Source: VRUE01 sp035266685 | Lineage (GTDB): Bacteria > Actinomycetota > Thermoleophilia > Solirubrobacterales > 70-9 | Direction: 5' to 3' | Length of the DNA: 22,932 nucleotides | Assembly: GCA_035266685.1 (NCBI GenBank) | Contig: DATFMX010000044.1 | Location: 1 to 22,932, forward strand | Shown here: positions 1 through 7,318 of the stretch, piece after piece | How positions within the stretch are numbered: the stretch's first letter is position 1 | Layout of the letters: each line of letters starts with the position of its first letter | Made by a program: the position numbers and the translations under genes | Notes under the pieces: model-generated | Database searches by the model: none | Told to the model about the DNA's origin: nothing | Seen by the model: the letters and a program-made list of their open reading frames with translations, nothing else

Positions 1-76
1 AAGGTCGGCCTCGCGCCGTGACCCGGCCACGCTCCATAACTACGCCGCCGGCGCCCGAAGCCCTTCGACCCCCTGA

Positions 77-628
77 ACGCTTACCCTCCGCGTTCTCGCT
101 GACCACAAGCGCGGCTACCGGTCGGGCGCGTCAACCAAGCCCGAGTACAAGGTCGAGCTATGGATGCTCTTTCCGACGAGCGGGATAGTCCGAACGCTCG
201 CCCTCAAAGAGGAGAAGGTCTCCGACGCGGACATCGCTCGCGCCACTCGCCTCTTCGGAACCGATGCGTGGAAACCAATCCATGAGCTACGCGTCGGCGG
301 TTCGATCAGCGGCACCGAGGCACGCGAGGAGTACGTCAACCTCATGCGCTGGCGACTGGAGCGCGTCCTCGGTTACCGCTTCGCCCATCCGTTCGAGTTG
401 AAGAATACGAAGGGCAGCACCCTCTACCACATGATCTTCGCCACGGACAGCGATACGGGCACTCGGATCATGGCGGCGATCTACGCTAATGCCGCCAAGC
501 GCTTGCCCGACATGCTTCAGGAAGCCCGCAATCGCATCAGCGGCCAGCAGATGCTCGATCTCGGTCTTTCACCGGTCGAGCCAGAGGTCGGCTACCAGTA
601 CGAGCCTCCCTGGGAGCCTCGCTTCTGA
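77..628 (+). pseudogene. C-terminal remnant of a three-Cys-motif partner (TcmP)-like protein
   Basis: The reading frame ending at 628 carries the C-terminal half of a TcmP-like protein. I recognise the VELWMLFPTSG block (coded around 149-181), an LFGTDAW block and a TLYHMIFATDS block, in the order expected for that family from memory. Coding character already exists before the first in-frame ATG at 164: the codons from 77 read naturally as RVLADHKRGYRSG and so on. An in-frame TGA at 74-76 blocks any further extension. A possible FDP motif, common upstream in the family, sits in another frame at about 64-72. This points to a frameshift or decayed gene rather than a protein starting at 164, although a sequencing error or a genuine short 154-residue product cannot be excluded. 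Function of TcmP proteins is not firmly known; they occur in accessory and mobile contexts. GC is lower than in the neighbours by eye, and the gene ends 8 bp from the 3' end of tRNA-Arg. Confidence 0.55.
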
Positions 629-636
629 ACAGCCAA

Positions 637-709
637 TACCCCCGGCTGGATTCGAACCAGCGACCCACGGCTTAGAAGGCCGTCGCTCTGTCCACTGAGC
701 TACGGGGGC
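637..709 (-). tRNA. tRNA-Arg (anticodon TCT)
   Basis: The minus strand folds into a full cloverleaf of 73 nt. The acceptor stem GCCCCCG pairs with CGGGGGT, with a G-U closing pair, and the discriminator is A. The anticodon stem ACGGC/GCCGT holds the loop CTTCTAA, giving anticodon TCT. The T arm is GCTGG-TTCGAAT-CCAGC. CCA is not encoded. It reads AGA codons, which are rare in DNA this GC-rich. Its 3' end faces the TcmP remnant. Confidence 0.96.
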
Positions 710-719
710 GGGTGCGCCT

Positions 720-725
720 AGATTA
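720..725 (-). promoter_or_regulatory. -10 element of the tRNA-Arg gene
   Basis: On the minus strand the hexamer TAATCT lies 10 nt before the first base of tRNA-Arg. It matches the TANNNT actinobacterial -10 pattern. No convincing -35 hexamer was seen. Confidence 0.45.
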
Positions 726-762
726 CGGCTCGGGCGGGGATTGCGGGCCGGATCGGCCGCGT

Positions 763-768
763 TAGGAT
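763..768 (+). promoter_or_regulatory. Leaderless-type -10 element of the alpha/beta hydrolase gene
   Basis: TAGGAT lies 6 nt before the ATG at 775, so transcription would start at or next to the start codon. TTGCGG at 741-746, 16 nt upstream of the hexamer, is a possible -35. A short palindrome (GGCCG-GAT-CGGCC, 746-758) fills the spacer. Confidence 0.55.
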
Positions 769-774
769 CGTCCG

Positions 775-1575
775 ATGCCTAAAGTCGATGCCGGGGGGAG
801 CGAGCTGTACTACGAGCGCGCCGGGAGCGGCGAGCCGCTGCTGCTGATCCAGGGGATGAGCGCGACCCACCGGGCCTGGGGGCGGGACTTCCTCGCGCCG
901 CTGGAGGAGAGCTTCGAATGCATCGTCTTCGACAACCGCGGCATGGGCCTCTCGGGAGAGGCGCGGATGCCGTTCTCGACCGCCGACATGGCCGGCGACG
1001 TCGCCGCGCTGCTCGACGCGCTGGAGCTTGAGCGGGCGCACGTGCTCGGCATCTCGATGGGCGGGATGATCGCGCAGGAGCTGGTGCTGGCCCACCCCGA
1101 GCGGGTCGGCAGCCTCAGCCTCGGCGCGACCTACTGCGGCGGGCCCGGAAGCACGCTGATGGACGAGGACGACCTGAGGACGCTCGGCGCCGCGATGGCC
1201 TCGGGCGACCGCGAGCGGGTGCTGCGGACGATGTGGGAGATCAACCTCTCCCCCGGCTTCCGCGCCGAGGAGAGCCGCTACGCGGCCTTCCACGAGATGG
1301 CGACCAGCCTGCGGGCGCGCGGCGATGTGATCCTCCAGCAGATGCGGGCCTGCGGCGCGCACGACACCAGCTCCCGGCTCGACCAGGTCTCCGTCCCGAC
1401 CCAGGTCATCCACGGCACCGCCGACCGCCTGCTGGGCGCCAACAACGGCATCCTGATCAGTCGGCTGCTCGGAGTCGAGCCGCGCCTACTGGAGGACGTC
1501 GGCCACATGTTCTGGTGGGAGCAGCCCGAGCGCTCCGCCGCCCTGGCGCGCGACCACGCGCTCGCGCAGCGCTAG
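775..1575 (+). CDS. Alpha/beta-fold hydrolase
   Basis: The 266-residue protein is a complete single-domain alpha/beta hydrolase, close to the usual 250-300 residues. The nucleophile elbow GISMGG puts Ser94 in place. The acid is Asp217 in HGTADRLL and the base His244 in DVGHMFWWEQPE, so the triad is intact. The first oxyanion-hole turn reads QGMSA (26-30) rather than the common HG. The DNRGMGLS segment (53-60) is typical of the esterase/haloperoxidase/3-oxoadipate enol-lactonase branch. The substrate cannot be told from sequence. There is no signal peptide, so it acts in the cytoplasm. The ATG is supported by a -10 hexamer 6 nt upstream. The stop codon overlaps that of the convergent membrane-protein gene in the tetramer CTAG. 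Confidence 0.92.
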   Translation: MPKVDAGGSELYYERAGSGEPLLLIQGMSATHRAWGRDFLAPLEESFECIVFDNRGMGLSGEARMPFSTADMAGDVAALLDALELERAHVLGISMGGMIAQELVLAHPERVGSLSLGATYCGGPGSTLMDEDDLRTLGAAMASGDRERVLRTMWEINLSPGFRAEESRYAAFHEMATSLRARGDVILQQMRACGAHDTSSRLDQVSVPTQVIHGTADRLLGANNGILISRLLGVEPRLLEDVGHMFWWEQPERSAALARDHALAQR

Positions 1576-3755
1576 CCTTCCGCCGCCGTTTCGCCGACGT
1601 CCGCGCAGCTGGTGTCGAGCTTGCCTTTGACCTTGAAGACGTAGTCGGGCTCGGGCGTGATGTCAGGCTCTTCGATCACGAGTTCGAGCGCCTTGGAGCT
1701 CTTCAGCCAGGCGTATATCGGGTACCAGTATTCGGCTTCCGGCGAGTCCTGGGTGTACTGGCTGACGATCAGGTAGTCGTAGTCGCCTTCGTTGATCAGC
1801 TTGCGGAACTGATGGCAGCTCGTCGCCAGGCGGTAGGTGCCGCGCGGCCCCTTGACGCCGATGTACTGGACGTAGTTGTCGAGGTTGGCCCCGTAGAAGC
1901 CGTACTGGCCGAAGAAGATCTCGCCCGAGCCGGCGATCCCGATCCGCTTGCCGTGCCGTTCGCGGGCGAAGGTGTAGGCCTTGCGTGGGCCGCCGTCCTG
2001 CAGGAACGGACTCGTGTTCACGTAGTGGTGGTCGTAGTACTGAACCTCCTGGGCGCGGCCGAGGATCACGGCGAGCAGCAGCACGCAGCCGGCGCCCACC
2101 GAGAGGTAGGTGCGGCTGGCGAGGCGCCTGCTGCGCAGCAGGCCGAGCGCGGCCGGAGTCCAGACCAGGGCCAGGGTGAGGAAGACCGTGCCGATTATGT
2201 AGGGCGGATACCAGCGCGGCGTCGTCAGCACCATGATCGCGTAGACGACGACAAGGAAGAGCAGCGTCTGCCAGGCGCGCGACTCGGGGGCTCGCAGCGG
2301 ACGCGCGATCGGCAGCAGGGTCATCGCCAGCAACAGCCCCGGCGCCAGGTAGCGCGTATTGGTGAAGAAGCCCGTCGGCGAGCCCTCCTGGCCGGCCGCG
2401 GTCAGCGGGGTGAAGAGGTAGACGAGCGCGGTCAGCAGCGCCGCGGCGGCGATCACCTGCAGGATGCGATTGCGCGAGCGGACCGCGACGAAGACCGCGG
2501 CGGCGACGGCGACGATCAGGATCAGCGGCCAGAGCGGGCCGAAGGCGTCATCGAGCCGCGGGAAGAACCAGTGCCGGTAGATCGTCGGGTTGGTCAGGTA
2601 GTGGGAGACGGCGAAGCGCGGTCGCGGGTCGAGCGGCATCTGATCGGGGCGCGGCAGGTGCAGCGGGCCGAAGCCGGTCGAGGGGATCGGGTTGCCGCCG
2701 GTCTTGATCGCCGCCTTCACGTACCAGTAGCCGCCGACGACGAAGGCCGAGAGGCCGAGCACCCAGGCCGTCGTCAGCTTCCGCCCGCGGCCACTGAAGA
2801 CGACGACACCGAGGCCGATCGCGGCGACCGGGACGAGGAAGGTGAGCTTGACCGAGGCGGCGAGGCCGGCGGCGACGCCGGCGAGGACGAGCGGGCCCTT
2901 GTCGAGCAGCGGCGCGTCGCGCTCCGGCGTGTCCTGGACCGCCCCCTCGTCCGGCGCCCGCCGCTGGTGGCCGTTGATCAGGAAGGCGGCGAAGGCGATC
3001 AGGAAGGCGAGGCCCATGATGTCGTTCCGCCCCTCGCCCGGCTGGGTCTCGATCATCACCCCCGCATCGAGCACGATCGCCCCCGCGACCAGCGTCGCCG
3101 GGCCGACCTTGTAGGGGCGGCCGACGCACCAGGCGCCGAGCAGCGCGATCGCCAGCCAGATCATGTTGATCAGCGGCGAGAGCCAGTCGGTCTTGAAGAC
3201 GACGATCCCCGCGGCGTGGATCAGCTCCGAGGTCTGCGGGTAGAACCAGGCGGCGAGGCGCAGCGGATCCGTGTAGAGCAGGTGGACCGTCGAGCCTTCC
3301 TGCGCCATCCGCGCCGCGAACGGCATGTGGTACCAGGTCGTGTCGCCGCCGAACATGCCGGCGTCGAGGTTGAGCTGGGAGGGAAAGGTCCACTCGGCGA
3401 CGGTGAAGGAGGCGACGCCCAGCGCCAGCATGAAGGCGATCCAGTGGACGCGCGGCGCAGCGACCTCGTTGCGCCCGCCGGGGGCCATCCGCCGGCCGAG
3501 CCAGGCGGCGCCCAGCCCGATCCCGATGCAGCCGACGATCACCCAGCCGGTGCGCAGGATGCTCAGCGAGCCGAGCAGCTCGAGCGAGAGGATCAGCAGG
3601 GCGACGGCGAGCGTCGCGTCGCCGAGCCGCGCCAGTGCGCCCGAGAATTCGGGCGCGATCCAGCGTCGCAGCCAGTAGCCGCCGAGGCCGAGCGCGGAGA
3701 CGATGCCGATCGTCGCCAGGCAGCCGCCGATGTAGGAGCCGAAGGAGGGCGTCAC
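1572..3755 (-). CDS. Large multi-pass membrane protein, GT-C (GT39/PMT-like) glycosyltransferase candidate
   Basis: A 727-residue integral membrane protein with about a dozen hydrophobic segments between residues 8 and 565, followed by a soluble C-terminal domain (about 570-727). The first periplasmic loop holds LDAGMFGGDTTWYHMPFAARM (around 130-150). Acidic residues there followed by a WYH.P motif are typical of polyprenyl-phosphate-dependent GT-C glycosyltransferases. The segment FTNTRYLAPGLLL (464-476) also recalls that superfamily. A cytoplasmic loop near 262-287 is charged and variable. The likely role is transfer of a sugar to a cell-envelope acceptor at the outer membrane face; this is inference, and no substrate is indicated. 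The start is GTG at 3755 with a -10 hexamer 9 nt before it. It shares a CTAG stop overlap with the hydrolase gene. Confidence 0.8.
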   Translation of the reverse strand: MTPSFGSYIGGCLATIGIVSALGLGGYWLRRWIAPEFSGALARLGDATLAVALLILSLELLGSLSILRTGWVIVGCIGIGLGAAWLGRRMAPGGRNEVAAPRVHWIAFMLALGVASFTVAEWTFPSQLNLDAGMFGGDTTWYHMPFAARMAQEGSTVHLLYTDPLRLAAWFYPQTSELIHAAGIVVFKTDWLSPLINMIWLAIALLGAWCVGRPYKVGPATLVAGAIVLDAGVMIETQPGEGRNDIMGLAFLIAFAAFLINGHQRRAPDEGAVQDTPERDAPLLDKGPLVLAGVAAGLAASVKLTFLVPVAAIGLGVVVFSGRGRKLTTAWVLGLSAFVVGGYWYVKAAIKTGGNPIPSTGFGPLHLPRPDQMPLDPRPRFAVSHYLTNPTIYRHWFFPRLDDAFGPLWPLILIVAVAAAVFVAVRSRNRILQVIAAAALLTALVYLFTPLTAAGQEGSPTGFFTNTRYLAPGLLLAMTLLPIARPLRAPESRAWQTLLFLVVVYAIMVLTTPRWYPPYIIGTVFLTLALVWTPAALGLLRSRRLASRTYLSVGAGCVLLLAVILGRAQEVQYYDHHYVNTSPFLQDGGPRKAYTFARERHGKRIGIAGSGEIFFGQYGFYGANLDNYVQYIGVKGPRGTYRLATSCHQFRKLINEGDYDYLIVSQYTQDSPEAEYWYPIYAWLKSSKALELVIEEPDITPEPDYVFKVKGKLDTSCADVGETAAEG

Positions 3756-3764
3756 CGGCGCGGG

Positions 3765-3770
3765 ATGCTA
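3765..3770 (-). promoter_or_regulatory. -10 element of the membrane glycosyltransferase-like gene
   Basis: TAGCAT on the minus strand lies 9 nt before the GTG start at 3755, with no Shine-Dalgarno sequence in between. This fits a leaderless or near-leaderless transcript. Confidence 0.45.
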
Positions 3771-3773
3771 TCG

Positions 3774-3865
3774 GCGGGTGCCACCGATTCCCGCACCCAC
3801 GGTTGACGCGTCTGGCCGGCACTGGATCGGCACCCGCGGTCCTCGCGCGTAGCGCTGCTACGCGC
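3774..3865. repeat. Inverted repeats in the longest intergenic gap
   Basis: The 199-bp gap between the membrane protein and msrA has no credible gene. It holds a 9-bp inverted repeat, GCGGGTGCC at 3774-3782 against GGCACCCGC at 3829-3837. A tight perfect hairpin follows, GCGCGTAGC at 3845-3853, loop GCT, GCTACGCGC at 3857-3865. Neither is followed by a T tract, so a classical intrinsic terminator is not shown. A role in ending the msrA transcript is possible, since msrA reads towards it. Confidence 0.5.
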
Positions 3866-3954
3866 TGCGGCCACATGCACCACCCAGTTTGGCCAACCAC
3901 GCCCCCGCGGGCACGCTAATCGGCGCCAACCGCCCCGAGCCGGGCGGGCGGCGG

Positions 3955-4524
3955 TCAGTCCGCCGGCGCCGGGATCCGACAGGAGACGCCGGTGCCGGCG
4001 AGACCGCAGTAGCCGTTCGGCACCTTGTGCAAGTACTGCTGGTGGTAGTCCTCGGCGTAGTAGAAGGGGCCGGCGGGCTCGACCTCGGTCGTGATCGGCT
4101 CGTGGCCCGCCGCGCGCAGCGCCTCGTCGTAGGCGTCGCGGGCCATCTCCGCGGTCGCCTTCTGGGCGTCGTTGGCGAAGTAGATCCCGGAGCGGTACTG
4201 GGTGCCGATGTCGTTGCCCTGGCGCATGCCCTGGGTCGGATCGTGCTCCTCGAAGAAGACCTTCAGCAGATCGGCGTAGGAGACCCTCGCCGGGTCGAAG
4301 GCGACCAGCACCGCCTCGGCGTGGCCGGTCCGGCCCGCGCAGACCTCCTCGTAGGTCGGGTTCGGCGTCGTCCCGTTCATGTAGCCGGCGGCCGTCGTGT
4401 AGACGCCGTCGAGCGTCCAGAAGAGCCGCTCGGCGCCCCAGAAGCAGCCGAGCGCGAAGTAGGCGGTCTCGATCCCGTCGGGGAACGGCGGCTTGAGCGG
4501 CGTGTCGAGCACGGCGTGACGCAT
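3955..4524 (-). CDS. msrA: Peptide-methionine (S)-S-oxide reductase
   Basis: MsrA reduces the S-epimer of methionine sulfoxide in proteins and free methionine, using thioredoxin as donor. The 189-residue product has the hallmark GCFWGAE with catalytic Cys27. The rest of the core follows: GYMNG, TGHAEAV, FFEEHDPT and YHQQYL. Two recycling cysteines lie near the C-terminus (Cys173 in NGYCG and Cys182). The frame is open 32 codons further upstream, but that extension is basic and unlike the family. The ATG at 4524 is preceded by GGAG and by a TACCTT hexamer, which supports this start. Thioredoxin reductase, needed to recycle the pathway, is encoded at the other end of the window. Confidence 0.95.
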   Translation of the reverse strand: MRHAVLDTPLKPPFPDGIETAYFALGCFWGAERLFWTLDGVYTTAAGYMNGTTPNPTYEEVCAGRTGHAEAVLVAFDPARVSYADLLKVFFEEHDPTQGMRQGNDIGTQYRSGIYFANDAQKATAEMARDAYDEALRAAGHEPITTEVEPAGPFYYAEDYHQQYLHKVPNGYCGLAGTGVSCRIPAPAD

Positions 4525-4533
4525 CGTCTCCAC

Positions 4534-4543
4534 AAGGTACCGT
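4534..4543. promoter_or_regulatory. Interleaved divergent -10 elements (msrA and small membrane protein)
   Basis: The decamer AAGGTACCGT holds two TANNNT hexamers. On the minus strand TACCTT (4539-4534) lies 9 nt before the msrA ATG. On the plus strand TACCGT (4538-4543) lies 6 nt before the ATC at 4550. The two hexamers share two base pairs within the palindrome GGTACC, so two polymerases could hardly occupy both at once. Confidence 0.45.
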
Positions 4544-4549
4544 GCCGAG

Positions 4550-4825
4550 ATCGGCTGCCTGGTCCTCTTATTCGCCCTGCTCTCGCCGCGGCTGGCGCTG
4601 TTCGTGCTCTTCCTCTTCACCGACCTGCTCAGCCGCGCCTTCGACGGCTGGATCGTTCCCTTCCTCGGCTTCTTCCTGCTGCCTTGGACGACCCTCGCCT
4701 ACGCCGTGATGTGGGCGTCGTCGGAAAGCGTCCAGGGCTTCGAGTGGTTCATCGTCGCCTTCGCCTTCTTCGTCGACCTCGGCGCCTTCGCCGGGGGCGG
4801 GCGACGCCGCCGCCAGACGGCCTAG
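4550..4825 (+). CDS. Small conserved membrane protein with apparent ATC start
   Basis: The protein has at least three hydrophobic segments: LVLLFALLSPRLALFVLFLF, a central WIVPFLGFFLLPWTTLAYAVMW, and WFIVAFAFFVDLGAF. It ends in a basic RRRRQTA tail. The first usual start codon, GTG at 4604, would cut the first membrane segment in two. Clean membrane-coding sequence runs back to ATC at 4550, giving a 91-residue product whose N-terminus reads (M)GCLVLLFALLSPRLALF. A -10 hexamer sits exactly 6 nt before that ATC. I recall similar small actinobacterial membrane proteins with FDGW..P.LG..FLPWTTLAY cores, but their function is unknown. The stop overlaps that of the convergent next gene in CTAG. Confidence 0.65.
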   Translation: MGCLVLLFALLSPRLALFVLFLFTDLLSRAFDGWIVPFLGFFLLPWTTLAYAVMWASSESVQGFEWFIVAFAFFVDLGAFAGGGRRRRQTA

Positions 4826-5085
4826 CTGCCGTCGAACGGGTAGGCGATGTGGACATGCTCCTTGGCGAGCACGATGAAGTCGCGCCGCTCGGTCATCCCC
4901 CCGCCGAGCGGCGAGATCTCGACGTCGAGCAGCGGGATGAAGGCGACGTCGGCGCGGTTGACGGCGTCCGAGAAGCGGCTCTGATAGCCCTCCGGCGGCA
5001 GCGTCACATCACCGACGACCATGTGCCGGTCGGTTTCGAAGACGACCCTTTCGCGCCGCCGCGGATTGCCCGGTTGATCCTCCAT
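4822..5085 (-). CDS. DUF6812-like small protein
   Basis: An 87-residue soluble protein. The pattern RERVVFETDRHMVVGDVTLPPEGYQSRFSD, then an AFIPLLDVEI strand and an RRDFIVLAKEHV strand, matches as I remember it a conserved actinobacterial family of unknown function (DUF6812). The alternating hydrophobic residues suggest a small beta-rich fold. The ATG at 5085 is the natural start. TAGGCG, an imperfect -10, lies 6 nt upstream. It is divergent from the monooxygenase gene and tail-to-tail with the small membrane protein. Confidence 0.75.
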   Translation of the reverse strand: MEDQPGNPRRRERVVFETDRHMVVGDVTLPPEGYQSRFSDAVNRADVAFIPLLDVEISPLGGGMTERRDFIVLAKEHVHIAYPFDGS

Positions 5086-5143
5086 TTGGCTCGCCTATCG
5101 GCATTTGCAGGCGTTTCGTGAATGGATAAGCGTCCAGCCCCAA

Positions 5144-5149
5144 TATGGT
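5144..5149 (+). promoter_or_regulatory. Leaderless-type -10 element of the LLM oxidoreductase gene
   Basis: TATGGT lies 6 nt before the GTG at 5156. The same hexamer at the same distance precedes the coiled-coil gene at 20780. It selects the GTG over upstream TTG or other starts. Confidence 0.55.
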
Positions 5150-5155
5150 GCCCAC

Positions 5156-6148
5156 GTGTTTTCCTTCCCACTTTCGATCCTCGACCTGGCGGCGGTCGCC
5201 AAGGGCGAGTCGATCGCCGCGAGCTTCGCCGGCAGCGTGCGCCTCGCGCAGAGGGCCGAGCGGGCCGGCTACGAGCGGGTCTGGTACGCCGAGCACCACA
5301 ACATCTCCTCGATCGCCTCCTCGGCGACCGCCGTGCTGATCGCTCACATCGCTGCGAACACGGAGAGGATCCGCGTCGGCGCCGGCGGCATCATGCTGCC
5401 CAACCACTCGCCGCTGCAGATCGCCGAGCAGTTCGGCACCCTGGAGACGCTGCACCCCGGCCGCATCGATCTCGGCCTCGGGCGCGCCCCGGGCAGCGAC
5501 GAGCCGACCGCCCGCGCCCTGCGCCGCAATCCCGCCGCCGCCGAGCGCTTCCCCGACGATGTGCTCGAGCTGCAGGGCCTGCTCGGTGACGAGAGCCCGC
5601 TGCCGGGCATCCGCGCGATCCCCGGCAAGGGGACGCATGTCCCTCTCTACATCCTCGGCTCCTCGCTGTTCGGCGCCGAACTCGCCGCGATGCTCGGCCT
5701 CCCCTACGCCTTCGCCTCCCACTTCGCCCCGGCGGCCCTGCACGACGCGATCGCGATCTACCGCGAGCGCTTCAAGCCGTCGGCGCAGCTGCAGACGCCC
5801 TACGTGATCGCCGGCGTCGGTGTGATCGCCGCCGACACCCCCGAAGACGCCGCCAAGCAGCTCGAAGCGACCCGCCGGGTGCGGGCCAAGGCGATCTTCA
5901 GCCGCGGCGACCGCCGCCTCAGCGACGAAGAAGTCGAGGCCCTGCTCCACTCGCCCCAGGCCGCCATGGTCGACGAGATGCTCACCCACACCGCCATCGG
6001 CACCGCCGACGAAGCCGCCATCTACCTAGAGCGCTTCCAGCAGCAGACCAGCGCCGACGAGCTGATCACGGTCCACTACAACGACTCGGTAGAGAACCGC
6101 CTCCGCTCGGTCGAGCTGCTGGCGGACGCGGCGCTGGTGTCCAGTTAG
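5156..6148 (+). CDS. LLM-class (luciferase-like) flavin-dependent oxidoreductase
   Basis: A 330-residue member of the bacterial luciferase-like family, which uses reduced FMN or F420 to oxidise small organic molecules. The N-terminus FPLSILDLAAV is followed by the signature WYAEHHNISSIASSATAVLI, GAGGIMLPNHSPLQIAEQFGTLE and RIDLGLGRAPGSD. These are diagnostic for the MsnO8-like subgroup. The frame is open upstream, but the family starts at about the FPLS motif, and a -10 hexamer sits 6 nt before the GTG, so I chose 5156. Cofactor and substrate cannot be assigned. It is a single gene, divergent from the DUF6812-like gene. Confidence 0.92.
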   Translation: MFSFPLSILDLAAVAKGESIAASFAGSVRLAQRAERAGYERVWYAEHHNISSIASSATAVLIAHIAANTERIRVGAGGIMLPNHSPLQIAEQFGTLETLHPGRIDLGLGRAPGSDEPTARALRRNPAAAERFPDDVLELQGLLGDESPLPGIRAIPGKGTHVPLYILGSSLFGAELAAMLGLPYAFASHFAPAALHDAIAIYRERFKPSAQLQTPYVIAGVGVIAADTPEDAAKQLEATRRVRAKAIFSRGDRRLSDEEVEALLHSPQAAMVDEMLTHTAIGTADEAAIYLERFQQQTSADELITVHYNDSVENRLRSVELLADAALVSS

Positions 6149-6180
6149 TTGCCCCCTGCTCCACATCCCTTTGGCCAACG

Positions 6181-6186
6181 TAGTGT
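6181..6186 (+). promoter_or_regulatory. Candidate -10 element of the secreted-protein gene
   Basis: TAGTGT lies 10 nt before the ATG at 6197. The spacing is slightly longer than at the other leaderless-type starts in this window, so support is weaker. Confidence 0.3.
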
Positions 6187-6196
6187 TTGGATCGCT

Positions 6197-7318
6197 ATGC
6201 GACGAAGGATCCAGCGGGGGCTGACCTGGGCGGCCGGACTGTGCGCATGCGGGGCGGTGGTCTTTCCCGCGGGGGCGCCGGCGGCGCCATCGGGTGCTCC
6301 GGACAAGGGTGCTCGTGCCGCCGACTGCACCACCGAGGCCAGGCTCTCGCGCAAGAGCCCTTCGGTCGTGCGCTACGTCGTCTGGTGCGGCGTGCAGACC
6401 GGGCGTGTGACGCTTCGAGTCCGGCCGATGTCGGGAGGTTTGCGCGCGTTCAGTCGCAACGCGCCGGCAACGGGACCGGGCGCTTCCGGTCCGCTGCACT
6501 GCCGTCGGGTGCATGGAGAACGTCTCTTCTGCGCCGGTCGCAAGGACGGGCCGGTGACGTTCCGCGGCAGCGTGGTTGTCACCCCGGGGACTCGCTGCGC
6601 CGCAAAGCTCCAGCTAAACGTCTGGGGATGGACGGGAGACAGTCTCGACTTCCCGGCGGGCTGTCCAAAAGGCTTCCAGGAACAAGAACGGAGCGTCAGG
6701 GAGATAGTCGAAAAGAGGACTGACGACGGGCTCGACCTTGACTTGAAGGGCGATCGCGCGGCAATAGTCCGCCGCGCCAAGGCCCTGCTTCGCGCCTGGA
6801 GGCGCGGTGACCCGGTCGCCCGCTGGACCAACGAGGAGGAAGTATTCGGCATGCCCCTGCGAGCCGCCGAGCAGACCGAGCTCGAATATCGTGACACCTA
6901 CCGCGAACACTTCCAAGATCTGATCGAAGGCGACTGGGTCGACGAAAACGCATCGTCGAGCTATGCGGGCTACGAGCTCGACGAAGCCGCCGGGGGCATC
7001 ATCTACGTCGGCTTCACCGTCGAACCCGAGGCAATGCTGGAGAAGCTCAAGCGAAGCCTGATCGCACCCGAGCGGTTCAAGCCCTTTCCGGTCACCCCGA
7101 CCCACACCGAGGCGGAGCTGGAAGACATCCTGTCGGAATTCGTGGAATCTGAAAACCCGCTCTGGAAGTGGGTCACCGAGGCCGGCATCGACTACCTCGC
7201 CAACAAGGTCGAACTCGGAACCACCCACCTCGCTCGCGTTCGCCGCTTAGTCGAACAGATCTACGGACCCGACGCTCCCTTCGAGGTCGTCTTCGCGAGG
7301 CCGGCAATACTCCTTTAA
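6197..7318 (+). CDS. Secreted six-cysteine protein of unknown function
   Basis: I do not recognise this 373-residue protein. The ATG at 6197 gives a clear export signal: basic MRRRIQR, a hydrophobic stretch to about residue 24, then small residues (APAAP) suited to signal peptidase I around 27-30. A weak lipobox-like LCAC (15-18) makes a lipoprotein possible but unlikely. The mature N-terminal half (44-156) holds six cysteines (44, 64, 102, 112, 134, 156) and many beta-like stretches, consistent with a disulfide-bonded beta domain. The C-terminal half (160-373) is charged, mostly helical, and cysteine-free. A domain with VRYVVWCGVQTGRVTLRVRP is reminiscent of other actinobacterial secreted unknowns. 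GC is somewhat lower than in the flanking enzymes. The TAA abuts the tRNA-Pro 3' end with no gap. Confidence 0.75.
   Translation: MRRRIQRGLTWAAGLCACGAVVFPAGAPAAPSGAPDKGARAADCTTEARLSRKSPSVVRYVVWCGVQTGRVTLRVRPMSGGLRAFSRNAPATGPGASGPLHCRRVHGERLFCAGRKDGPVTFRGSVVVTPGTRCAAKLQLNVWGWTGDSLDFPAGCPKGFQEQERSVREIVEKRTDDGLDLDLKGDRAAIVRRAKALLRAWRRGDPVARWTNEEEVFGMPLRAAEQTELEYRDTYREHFQDLIEGDWVDENASSSYAGYELDEAAGGIIYVGFTVEPEAMLEKLKRSLIAPERFKPFPVTPTHTEAELEDILSEFVESENPLWKWVTEAGIDYLANKVELGTTHLARVRRLVEQIYGPDAPFEVVFARPAILL

Noticed and set aside
1233..3806. A very long plus-strand open frame (over 850 codons) opposite the membrane-protein gene
   Set aside because: It is Arg/Gly/Asp/Ala-rich with no domain, and lies antisense to a clear multi-pass membrane protein. 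Such shadows are expected in DNA with high third-position GC. Similar antisense frames at 8109-9050, 13273-14562, 15036-16343, 17043-18515 and 18524-20188 were dismissed for the same reason.
4525..4620. N-terminal extension of msrA to an ATG at 4620
   Set aside because: The extension is basic and unlike MsrA, and it would overlap the small membrane gene; the ATG at 4524 has both a Shine-Dalgarno-like GGAG and a -10 hexamer.
3888..6179. Decamer TTTGGCCAAC occurring at 3888-3897 and 6170-6179
   Set aside because: Its core is a simple palindrome, the two contexts differ, and two copies are not enough to argue for an operator.
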